Shown: positions 15,387 to 21,892 of the stretch, piece after piece
Layout of the letters: every line of letters begins with the position of its first letter
How positions within the stretch are numbered: position 1 is the stretch's first letter
From: Candidatus Zambryskibacteria bacterium RIFCSPLOWO2_01_FULL_47_14
GTDB lineage: Bacteria > Patescibacteria > Paceibacteria > UBA9973 > Zambryskibacteraceae
Reading direction: 5' to 3'
DNA length: 25,541 nucleotides
NCBI GenBank assembly: GCA_001824005.1
Contig: MHWG01000013.1
Location: forward strand, 18,326 to 43,866
Translations under genes and position numbers: made by a program
Notes under the pieces: generated by a model
Database searches by the model: none
The model's input: only the letters and a program-made list of their open reading frames with translations
What the model was told of the DNA's origin: nothing

Positions 15387-15731
15387 CTAGGGGTTATATA
15401 TTACCCGCACGCTTTTCTCGCGCTTTCGGCCGAAGCGGTCGTGCACTCTCACGGTCATTATACTGGCGCCGGGAGAAACGAGCAATTTCTCTTCCCAGAA
15501 GCCTTTCTCATCGGTAAATATTTGCCGGTCGTTTAGGCTGATGCCGGCGATGTTCTCGGTGCGGCCCTTCATCAGGACCAAGGTACTTGCCAACCGCTCA
15601 CCGTCGCGAGGATTCTCGATAACAATCTCCGGACCGAAGATGATGAAGCGCGCCTGGAAGAGTATGTAAGTGGCGAGAAGAAGGAACAAGACTGCGAGAA
15701 TCCATTGCCTAACCCCGAGATTAATTTTCAT
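15387..15731 (-). CDS. Small membrane-anchored Ig-like domain protein
   Basis: This 114-aa protein has one N-terminal transmembrane helix (WILAVLFLLLATYILFQARFIIF) and an extracellular beta domain (PEIVIENPRDGERLASTLVLMKGRTENIAGISLNDRQIFTDEKGFWEEKLLVSPG...). The outer domain resembles bacterial Ig-like or glucodextranase-B-type folds. The start is placed at ATG 15731, which overlaps the ftsK stop by 11 bases; the longer frame to 15812 would translate through the palindrome at the ftsK 3' end, which is implausible. Translational coupling to ftsK suggests membrane-side work at division or DNA translocation, but no function is known. Confidence 0.75.
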   Translation of the reverse strand: MKINLGVRQWILAVLFLLLATYILFQARFIIFGPEIVIENPRDGERLASTLVLMKGRTENIAGISLNDRQIFTDEKGFWEEKLLVSPGASIMTVRVHDRFGRKREKSVRVIYNP

Positions 15732-17940
15732 CACCATCATTTTTGTCGTCTGGAAGCAAGGCTTCATTTTGTGGAAGCCTTGCTTCCACGGAATCGTCGA
15801 AGCGAGGGGCATTGATCACTTCTCTGGGTTTAGCTCCTTCTCCCGGGCCGATGACACCTCGCTCCTCGAGCATATCCATGAGCCGCGCCGCGCGCGCATA
15901 GCCGACGCGGAGCTTCCTCTGGAGATACGAGGTGGAGGCTTTGCCTGCCTGCATGACGGTTTCGCGCGCTTCCTCATATAGCTCGTCATCGTCCCCCATA
16001 TTGTCATCATCGCCCAGATTGGCGGAGAAGATGGCATTCGAAACATTCTCGCCCGAGAAATTAATCTCATCCTGGAGTTCTTCGGCATAAGCGTCGCGCA
16101 AATATTTGGTAACGGATTTAACCTCTTTCTCCGAAATATAGGCGGACTGGATTCTCATGGGCTTCGACATCTCTGCTCCTTGGTAGAGCATGTCTCCAGC
16201 GCCGAGGAGTTTCTCCGCTCCGGCGGTGTCGAGGATGGTGCGCGAATCGATTTGGGAGGCTACTTGGAGGGCGATTCTTGCAGGAATATTCGCTTTGATG
16301 AGGCCGGTAATGACGTTGACTGATGGTCTTTGTGTAGATAAGAGGAGATGGATACCCACGGCGCGGCTCATCTGTGCCAGGCGGACTATGGCCGCCTCAA
16401 GTTCGCGCGGGTAAGAGCTCATGAGGTCGGCCAACTCGTCTATGATGATAATAATGTAAGGCATTGGATCCGGAAGCTCCGCTTCCGAATTTTTAATTTT
16501 CAATTTTGAATTTTCCAATGAAGGAGCCAGGATGTTCTTGTGATAGCTTTCAATATCACGGGTGCTCGATTTTTCCAAGATGTCATAGCGGCGCTCCATC
16601 TCTTTAGCCGCCCACTTGAGAGCGAGAATGGCTTTCTTCGGGTCGGTAATGACGGGTGTTAAGAGATGTGGAATGCTGTTGTAGAGAGTAAGTTCGACGC
16701 GCTTCGGGTCGATCATGATGAATTTCAAATTCTCCGGCGGATTGCGATAAAGAAGGGAAGTAATGATGGCATGGATGGCGACAGATTTGCCGGAACCGGT
16801 GGCGCCGGCGATGAGGAGGTGGGGCATCTTGTCGAGGTTTGCGTAGCGGGAGGTACCAGTAATGTCGCGGCCCAAAGCGACGTAGAGTGGCAGGGTATGC
16901 TCTCTGAAAGCCGGATCGGCAACGAGCGAGCCTAAACCGATGGTTGATTTCTGTGTATTTGGCACCTCAATGCCTACGAGCGACTTACCCGGGATGGGCG
17001 CCTCGATTCTCACCGGATGCGCAGCAAGCGCCAGTTCCAAGTTGGTCTGGAGTCCGAGAATTTTCGAAAGCTTCACACCTTCCGCCGGTTTCAATGCGTA
17101 GCGCGTTACAGACGGGCCGATCGATATCTCATCCATCTCGACTACGATGCCGAAGTTAAGAAGCGTGCGCTTGATGAGGTTGGCGTTCGCCTTGATATCG
17201 CCGACGCCTGCCTTGCCTCTATCGCCCTCGAGGAGCGAGAGTGGGGGAGGGGCCCACATCTTGCCGCTCTTTCGTACCATGATCGGCGTGAAGCTCTCCG
17301 AGTCCGCTTGTTCCTTGTTCCTTGTTCCTTGTTTCTTCTCTACTATTTTATCCATATCAATCTTTGCTACCACCTTTTCAAACAAGGCCTCTTCCGCGAG
17401 GGAGGGCTCGGCACCCCTCTCTTTTTTTGAAAACATTTTTCTAAGCATGGCCAGAACGTCAAATTTTATGTTGATGTCGAAGATCACCAGGATGGCTATG
17501 GCGATAAGAGCAACGAGAAGAATGGCCGTAAGGTAAATATCGAAGAGCGAGGAGAGCGGTTGAGAGATGATCCCTCCCGCAATGCCTCCTCGGTTCGAGG
17601 CGAGATTTACCAAACCTAACGCCGAGATAAAAAAGAGTATGGAGCCGAAAATTTGCGGACCTGCCAGAGTTCGCTCTCGCTCGTGGATAAAAGATATTGA
17701 GAGAATAAGGAAGACCAGAGGCATAAGATAATAACCCACGCCGAAGAGATACGAGAGGACTTCGTAAGTCGACGCGCCGACCCGGCCAGAGAGTCCTAAG
17801 GCGGCAAGTAGCAGAAAGATCGAAACCACTAAAGAAAACACACCCAGGATGGTATTGAACGTTCCTCTCGAAATTAAGTTCAAAAACAGGCCGGCATCGC
17901 TGTCAAATATCTTCTCTTTTCCTCTATTTTTTCTAGCCAT
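15721..17940 (-). CDS. ftsK: DNA translocase FtsK/SpoIIIE
   Basis: This 739-aa septal ATPase pumps chromosome ends during division. It has four N-terminal transmembrane helices (about 30-160, including the FtsK 4TM-like region) and a variable linker (about 175-240). The RecA-like motor has Walker A GATGSGKS (Lys385) and Walker B IIIIIDELADLM. The gamma winged-helix domain near the C-terminus (SYLQRKLRVGYARAARLMDMLEERGVIGPGEG) normally reads KOPS-like polarity signals. The gene is unusually loaded with short inserted repeats, all in frame: CAAGGAA heptamers (residues about 203-210), a hairpin (about 233-242), AAAATTN heptamers plus a GGAAGC palindrome in a motor surface loop (about 476-490), and a double palindrome near the end (about 717-730). 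It heads the cluster leading to recA. Confidence 0.96.
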   Translation of the reverse strand: MARKNRGKEKIFDSDAGLFLNLISRGTFNTILGVFSLVVSIFLLLAALGLSGRVGASTYEVLSYLFGVGYYLMPLVFLILSISFIHERERTLAGPQIFGSILFFISALGLVNLASNRGGIAGGIISQPLSSLFDIYLTAILLVALIAIAILVIFDINIKFDVLAMLRKMFSKKERGAEPSLAEEALFEKVVAKIDMDKIVEKKQGTRNKEQADSESFTPIMVRKSGKMWAPPPLSLLEGDRGKAGVGDIKANANLIKRTLLNFGIVVEMDEISIGPSVTRYALKPAEGVKLSKILGLQTNLELALAAHPVRIEAPIPGKSLVGIEVPNTQKSTIGLGSLVADPAFREHTLPLYVALGRDITGTSRYANLDKMPHLLIAGATGSGKSVAIHAIITSLLYRNPPENLKFIMIDPKRVELTLYNSIPHLLTPVITDPKKAILALKWAAKEMERRYDILEKSSTRDIESYHKNILAPSLENSKLKIKNSEAELPDPMPYIIIIIDELADLMSSYPRELEAAIVRLAQMSRAVGIHLLLSTQRPSVNVITGLIKANIPARIALQVASQIDSRTILDTAGAEKLLGAGDMLYQGAEMSKPMRIQSAYISEKEVKSVTKYLRDAYAEELQDEINFSGENVSNAIFSANLGDDDNMGDDDELYEEARETVMQAGKASTSYLQRKLRVGYARAARLMDMLEERGVIGPGEGAKPREVINAPRFDDSVEARLPQNEALLPDDKNDGDEN
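15751..15789. repeat. 15-bp perfect inverted repeat built of GGAAGC palindromes
   Basis: TGGAAGCAAGGCTTC (15751-15765) pairs exactly with GAAGCCTTGCTTCCA (15774-15788). Each arm is itself a small palindrome: GAAGC-AAG-GCTTC on the left, and GTGGAAGC-CTT-GCTTCCAC (15771-15789) on the right. It lies in the last codons of ftsK. Confidence 0.85.
16471..16487. repeat. GGAAGC-N3-GCTTCC palindrome in the ftsK motor loop
   Basis: CGGAAGC-TCC-GCTTCCG is a perfect 7-bp stem with a 3-nt loop. It has the same GGAAGC-N3-GCTTCC core as the copy at 15771-15789 and sits directly next to a heptamer array. Confidence 0.8.
16487..16514 (-). repeat. AAAATTN heptamer array in ftsK
   Basis: Four units in exact 7-nt register (GAATTTT, TAATTTT, CAATTTT, GAATTTT on the plus strand; AAAATTN on the coding strand). 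They encode NSKLKIKNS in the loop before the Walker B strand, a position that is variable in the family. Confidence 0.8.
17217..17241. repeat. Imperfect hairpin insertion in the ftsK linker
   Basis: CTCT/AGAG and CGCCC/GAGCG arms surround a TCGAG loop, with a 2-nt bulge. The coding-strand translation PPPLSLLEGDRGKAG is proline/glycine-rich and unlike the surrounding linker, which suggests an inserted palindromic element. Confidence 0.5.
17311..17331 (-). repeat. Three perfect TTCCTTG heptamers in the ftsK linker
   Basis: Three identical tandem copies (CAAGGAA on the coding strand), flanked by degenerate copies on both sides, encode KKQGTRNKEQ. Perfect identity suggests recent expansion. Confidence 0.85.
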
Positions 17941-17964
17941 TAATTCATCTTAAATGATATCACA

Positions 17965-17993
17965 CTGAAGAAAGCATATTATGCTTTCTTCAG
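17965..17993. repeat. Perfect 13-bp palindrome in the ftsK / regulator divergent gap
   Basis: CTGAAGAAAGCAT, a 3-nt loop (ATT), then the exact complement. It is 25 bases upstream of the ftsK start and has no T tract, so it is more likely an operator, a structured leader or a mobile palindrome than a terminator. Confidence 0.8.
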
Positions 17994-18012
17994 AACCAAC
18001 GCGATTTGCAAT

Positions 18013-18061
18013 TTTTGTCCCTAAGCATCATAATGGACAAGTCTTGCTATATGGGACAAAA
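18013..18061 (+). promoter_or_regulatory. Operator-like TTTTGTCCC / GGGACAAAA repeats
   Basis: TTTTGTCCC (18013-18021) and its exact complement GGGACAAAA (18053-18061) flank a related half-site TGGACAA (18034-18040). Another TGTCCA overlaps the start codon of the downstream gene (18104-18109). Spaced half-sites directly before a putative DNA-binding protein gene suggest autoregulation. Confidence 0.5.
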
Positions 18062-18102
18062 TATGGTATGTTTAAAAGACATATAAAAAAGACACAAGAT
18101 AA

Positions 18103-18714
18103 ATGTCCAATAACACTAAAAAAACAGACAGAATAGCTTCCGCTCTTTATCTTCTGACGAGTTTTTTCCCCGACCAGGAGCCACTCAAATGGGAGATCAG
18201 ATCTCTCTCAATAGATCTTGCGTCGGAGGGAGTAAAAGACAAATTTAATATAATAAGAGAATTGAATGCTCTTCTTTCTCTTGCTAAAACGGCTGGACTT
18301 GTTTCGGATTCAAACTATGAAATTGTTTCCCAAGAATTGGCCAAATTCGGTCAGGGGATGGAAAGTCCTTTGAAATTAATGTTTTTGGAAGACGGAATAC
18401 CGGAAGAAAGAGCTCTGCCGAAACCTTTTCAGCCGGAGAAGATAAAGGACAATTTTACAGTAAAGAGAGAATTACCCAGACCGGCATCCAAAGAACTTAA
18501 GGAGTTCGGGGCCGTTTCGGTAAAGAAAAACAGCCGCCAAAGCATAATCATTGGACTTCTAAAGCGTAAGAAAGAAATCATGATAAAGGACGTTTCTCCC
18601 CTTATAAGCGGCTGCAGCGAGAAAACTATTCAAAGGGAGCTCCTATCCATGGTAGCAGCCGGAATATTGAAGAAAATAGGGGAGAAAAGATGGAGCCGCT
18701 ATACTCTTGCTTAA
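18103..18714 (+). CDS. Putative winged-helix DNA-binding regulator
   Basis: This 203-aa protein has two parts. The N-terminal helical domain (about 8-85: KTDRIASALYLLTSFFPDQEPLKWEIRSLS...) resembles nothing I can name with certainty. The C-terminal segment (about 145-203: SRQSIIIGLLKRKKEIMIKDVSPLISGCSEKTIQRELLSMVAAGILKKIGEKRWSRYTL) has the order expected of a winged helix: helix, 'IKDVS...CSEKTIQRELLSMVAAGILKKIG', then a wing ending RYTL. A polar, proline-rich linker joins them. There is no membrane segment. It follows a gap with three GGGACAAA-type half-sites and precedes the surface-protein island, so it may regulate itself or that island; this is inference from position only. Confidence 0.65.
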   Translation: MSNNTKKTDRIASALYLLTSFFPDQEPLKWEIRSLSIDLASEGVKDKFNIIRELNALLSLAKTAGLVSDSNYEIVSQELAKFGQGMESPLKLMFLEDGIPEERALPKPFQPEKIKDNFTVKRELPRPASKELKEFGAVSVKKNSRQSIIIGLLKRKKEIMIKDVSPLISGCSEKTIQRELLSMVAAGILKKIGEKRWSRYTLA

Positions 18715-18739
18715 ATATCCAAAAGACGTAGAATAGGTG

Positions 18740-18748
18740 TTATCCACA
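18740..18748 (+). promoter_or_regulatory. DnaA-box sequence TTATCCACA
   Basis: A perfect match to the DnaA box consensus, 31 bases upstream of the -10 of the S-layer-type gene. A second perfect copy lies after that gene (20974-20982). With only two boxes and no dnaA/dnaN nearby, a regulatory or chance site is likelier than an origin. Confidence 0.45.
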
Positions 18749-18778
18749 GAGCATTTAGATTTTTAAGGGTCACTCCTT

Positions 18779-18784
18779 TATAAT
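18779..18784 (+). promoter_or_regulatory. -10 promoter of the S-layer-type gene
   Basis: A perfect TATAAT lies 66 bases before the ATG at 18851, giving an untranslated leader of about 60 bases with a strong hairpin. No good -35 is visible. Confidence 0.55.
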
Positions 18785-18797
18785 CTAGCTGTGTGTC

Positions 18798-18828
18798 TTG
18801 CCGGTAAAGGCTTTACCGTTGCCGGCAA
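18798..18828 (+). promoter_or_regulatory. Structured 5' leader of the S-layer-type gene
   Basis: Two nested inverted repeats: outer TTGCCGG (18798-18804) with CCGGCAA (18822-18828), and inner CGGTAAA (18802-18808) with TTTACCG (18812-18818). They share bases 18802-18804, so they are partly exclusive. Expected near the 5' end of the mRNA, they may protect it from decay or control translation. Confidence 0.5.
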
Positions 18829-18850
18829 ATTAAAAGTAAAATTAGAAATA

Positions 18851-20860
18851 ATGATTAAAAGCAAAATTGCAAAGATCGCTGCCCTTTCAGTGGGAGTGAC
18901 TTTCGCTCTCGGCCTCTCCGTTAATACGGCGGGCGCTGTGACGGTTGCCGAACTCCAGGCACAGATCAATGCACTTATGGCCCAGCTCGCGGCTCTTCAG
19001 GGAGCTCCTAGCGCAGGAGTTGTAAACGCAATCAACTCCGATCTCACGATCGGCTCTTCAGGCAATTCGGTTGTAAATCTTCAGTCGGCTCTTGTCGCTC
19101 AAGGTTACCTCACCATGCCTGCTGGCGTTGCCATGGGTTACTTCGGCTCTCTTACGAAAGCCGCAGTAGCTAAATGGCAAGCAGCCAACGGTGTAGCACC
19201 GGCAGTCGGTTACTTCGGTCCCATCTCGCGAGCAAAGTTCAATGCTTCTGCTAGCGCGACAGGCACTGTTCCGGGCACTACGGTTGGATCCGGCACCACC
19301 ACTACGGTTGGCGGCGGAATCACCACCCCTGGTGTAGAAGGCACTATCACGGTTTCTGTCAATCCTTCTCCAGCTTCAGGAACGAAGCTTTACGAGAATG
19401 ATGACATGAGAGCTGTCATGGGTATTAAGATCGAAGCTAAAGGCTCTGATATGAAAATTGAAAGAGTCAAGCTTGACCTCGATGCCACTACCAGCGGCAA
19501 TGCTGACAACGACTTCTACAGAAAGATTGCCAGCAAGATCTACATCATGGACGGTTCAACCGTTCTTGCTTCGTCTGATCTCAATGCCAATACTGTAGTT
19601 AAGGATGGTTCTGATTACTTCATCACCATCTCAGGTTTCGGCTTTGTCGTTCCAAAGAACCAGATCAAGGTTCTGACCGTCGCTCTTGACGCTAACACCA
19701 CATGGGATTCCACTTTCGACAACGACAATTGGACCCTCGGTGTTCCGGTTGAGGGTGTTCGTTCTGTTGACGGCGCTGGCGTAAACCAGTACGGTCCGGC
19801 TACGGCCTTCACCCGCGAGTTTTCTTCCGCGGCTGATCTCGTAGATGCGGCTACTGTTACGGTATCGCTTAACTCGTCCACACCAGAGACTCAGCAGGTA
19901 ATCTGCGAGAGCAATACTGACAACGACGAGTGCGATCTCCTTGAGCTCGCTAAGTTCGACTTCAAGGCTGAGAAAGACGCGGTGACTGTCACCGACCTCG
20001 TGGTTGACCTCGTTCGCGGTGGTGCCACGATTGCTACCACAACTACGGCTTACATCTATGATGGTTCTACCCTCGTAGGTTCTGCCTCGGTTGCTGGTAC
20101 TTCCTTGACTGCTGGCGGTGCTACCTTTACTGACATTGACTGGGTCGTTCCTAAGGACACCACCAAGGTGCTGTCCTTGAAGGTTGACGTCCGCGATGCC
20201 AGTGTTCAGGCTGACACCTTCGCTGCAGACATCGATACTGCAGACGTAACTGCAGAGAACTCTGCTGGTGCTGCTATTACCGAAGCTGGTTCAGCCCAAG
20301 GCAGAACCTTCACCATCCGCAAGGTTGGTCCTCAGGTTACCTTGGTCTCGAAGTCAATCACCACATCTGGCGTGCCTCAGGGCGCACCGGCTGCAGGCTT
20401 GACCTCAACCTCAACCTTGAGCGCGACGTTTAACGTCAAGATCAAGGCTCTTGGTGGCGACCTGCTCCTCGGTACTGTCGCTTCCGGTACTCCTACGTTC
20501 GCAAGTTCAACAACTTCGTTCAAGGTGTACAGGAATGGAAGTCACGATACCTCGATCGGTTCGTTCGCAACCTCGACCTCTTACTCGATCCCAAGCATCT
20601 GTGTCTCGGAAGGAACAGAAAGCTGCAAGCTTTCTGAAGGAACTGAAGTCTCCTTCCCTGTTACCTTCAACATCTTGGGTAGACAAGGTCCTGGTAAGGC
20701 AGGCGATGCCGCTATCGGCACACCTCTATCCGTTATCAGCTCCTACTCCGTCCAGATGGAAGGTGTTCAGTGGGTAGCCAAGAACAACTCTGGCGCAACC
20801 ACTACTACCTTCATGTCCGGTTTGGCTGACTGGAGGACTGCTGACGTATCCTTCCCGTAA
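18851..20860 (+). CDS. Secreted peptidoglycan-binding surface protein, probable S-layer type
   Basis: This 669-aa exported protein has a signal peptide (MIKSKIAKIAALSVGVTFALGLSVNTAGA, 1-29) and a short coiled segment (VAELQAQINALMAQLAALQ). A peptidoglycan-binding-1-like domain follows (about 60-135, with LTIGSSGNSVVNLQSALVAQGYL and GYFGSLTKAAVAKWQAANGV), then a Thr/Gly linker, then a long series of beta-sandwich domains to the C-terminus. The start is ATG 18851; an open frame goes 60 bases further up but would bury the signal peptide. Codons are strongly biased to a narrow set (GCT, GGT, GTT, ACC), unlike neighbours, consistent with high expression. It has its own promoter, structured leader and strong terminator. 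In CPR bacteria such proteins are candidate S-layer subunits; that is inference here. Confidence 0.8.
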   Translation: MIKSKIAKIAALSVGVTFALGLSVNTAGAVTVAELQAQINALMAQLAALQGAPSAGVVNAINSDLTIGSSGNSVVNLQSALVAQGYLTMPAGVAMGYFGSLTKAAVAKWQAANGVAPAVGYFGPISRAKFNASASATGTVPGTTVGSGTTTTVGGGITTPGVEGTITVSVNPSPASGTKLYENDDMRAVMGIKIEAKGSDMKIERVKLDLDATTSGNADNDFYRKIASKIYIMDGSTVLASSDLNANTVVKDGSDYFITISGFGFVVPKNQIKVLTVALDANTTWDSTFDNDNWTLGVPVEGVRSVDGAGVNQYGPATAFTREFSSAADLVDAATVTVSLNSSTPETQQVICESNTDNDECDLLELAKFDFKAEKDAVTVTDLVVDLVRGGATIATTTTAYIYDGSTLVGSASVAGTSLTAGGATFTDIDWVVPKDTTKVLSLKVDVRDASVQADTFAADIDTADVTAENSAGAAITEAGSAQGRTFTIRKVGPQVTLVSKSITTSGVPQGAPAAGLTSTSTLSATFNVKIKALGGDLLLGTVASGTPTFASSTTSFKVYRNGSHDTSIGSFATSTSYSIPSICVSEGTESCKLSEGTEVSFPVTFNILGRQGPGKAGDAAIGTPLSVISSYSVQMEGVQWVAKNNSGATTTTFMSGLADWRTADVSFP

Positions 20861-20899
20861 TCCGGGTTTAGGATTAGAGACTCTGGCTTAACCAGAGAT

Positions 20900-20929
20900 A
20901 AGAAAAACCGCCTTCGGGCGGTTTTTCTT
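20900..20929 (+). terminator. Rho-independent terminator of the S-layer-type gene
   Basis: AAGAAAAACCGCC, loop TTCG, then GGCGGTTTTTCTT: a 13-bp perfect stem with a UUCG tetraloop and a T-rich 3' side. A second small hairpin (CTCTGG / CCAGAG, 20881-20897) precedes it. Confidence 0.95.
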
Positions 20930-20973
20930 ATTACTTGCTTGCCCCGTGGCGAGCACAAGCGAGCTTTACGGGG

Positions 20974-20982
20974 TTATCCACA
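20974..20982 (+). promoter_or_regulatory. DnaA-box sequence TTATCCACA, second copy
   Basis: Identical to 18740-18748 and in the same orientation; here it precedes the next secreted-protein gene by about 80 bases. Confidence 0.45.
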
Positions 20983-21012
20983 GAAGGATTGCTTATTTTT
21001 TCTGAAGAATTG

Positions 21013-21021
21013 TGAGATAAT
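21013..21021 (+). promoter_or_regulatory. Extended -10 promoter upstream of the secreted phage-like protein
   Basis: TGAGATAAT matches an extended -10 (TGnTATAAT with one difference), about 40 bases before the ATG at 21062. No well-spaced -35 is seen. Confidence 0.4.
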
Positions 21022-21061
21022 AAAACGTGTTAGTAGGATAATAAATCAATAATAATTAGGT

Positions 21062-21874
21062 ATGAATACAATTAATAATGACAGGATGACGAAGATAATC
21101 TCTGTCGTCCTTTCCGTAATCTTCGGTGTTTTGGTCGTCTCGCTTGTAGCCAACGCGGTGACAACCATTAGCACCAACATCGCAACAGATGGCAATGCGA
21201 CAATTACCGGCACACTTGGTGTAACTGGAGCCTCCACTCTCACCGGTCTGACCTCAATGATCCAAGCATCGTCAACCCGTTTTTCGGTACACGACAAAGC
21301 CTATTTTGGCGGTTCGGCGACCAGTACCATCAATAGTTCTGGTGATCTCTTTGTAGTGGGCTCCAGTACCCTGCAGGCATTTACCTTCGTTACTGCCACT
21401 GGTACAAGCGCTACCACTACCAATTCCTTCTCTACTACCGCTTCTTCCACAAATCTTGCTTCCGCTAGTGCAGTTGTGGGCACACTCACCTCACCCGGAA
21501 CAATTACCTCATCATCTAAAAGTGCGGGAATCGGTTATGCTACAGGTGCAGGGTGCGCAGTTACTCAGGATACTAACCGTACGACTGGAGTCACTTGTAC
21601 CGGGGTCTCTGGCGCAATCACGACTCACAACGCTTCTCTAGCGGCAGAAGCAACTGCTAAGTTTACGGTTACGAACACCTCTGTCGCTGTCGGTGATGTG
21701 GTTGTCGTGTCTCAACGGTCCGGTTCTGACGGTGGCGGTACGCTTGTTGAAGTCACTACAGTCGCCGCAGGCTCATTCCAAATCGCTGTTCATAACGGTA
21801 ACGTAGCAGCGGGCACAGCAGAAACTGGCGCAATCATCATTAACTTCGCAGTTATCAAAGCTGTCTCAAACTAA
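21062..21874 (+). CDS. Secreted Thr/Ser-rich protein with phage-tail-like C-terminal domain
   Basis: This 270-aa protein starts with an export signal or anchor (KIISVVLSVIFGVLVVSLVANAV, about 10-33). A repeated low-complexity region follows (about 34-155), with motifs such as TDGNATITGTLGVTGASTLTG and TSATTTNSFSTTASSTN, the kind of beta-helical repeat seen in fibres. The last 115 residues (from GIGYATGAGCAVTQDTN through VAVGDVVVVSQRSG to IIINFAVIKA) resemble a C-terminal domain I associate with tailed-phage structural proteins; this is from memory and not verified. It lies 18 bases before the next gene. A surface fibre or adhesin is plausible. Confidence 0.7.
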   Translation: MNTINNDRMTKIISVVLSVIFGVLVVSLVANAVTTISTNIATDGNATITGTLGVTGASTLTGLTSMIQASSTRFSVHDKAYFGGSATSTINSSGDLFVVGSSTLQAFTFVTATGTSATTTNSFSTTASSTNLASASAVVGTLTSPGTITSSSKSAGIGYATGAGCAVTQDTNRTTGVTCTGVSGAITTHNASLAAEATAKFTVTNTSVAVGDVVVVSQRSGSDGGGTLVEVTTVAAGSFQIAVHNGNVAAGTAETGAIIINFAVIKAVSN

Positions 21875-21892
21875 TCTGATTAATTCAGACTC

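Noticed and set aside
15732..15812. Upstream extension of the small Ig-like protein
   Set aside because: These codons are the ftsK 3' end in another frame, mostly the palindrome; the membrane helix follows ATG 15731 directly.
18740..20982. Replication origin
   Set aside because: Only two DnaA boxes 2.2 kb apart, no AT-rich unwinding region between them, and no dnaA, dnaN or gyr genes nearby.
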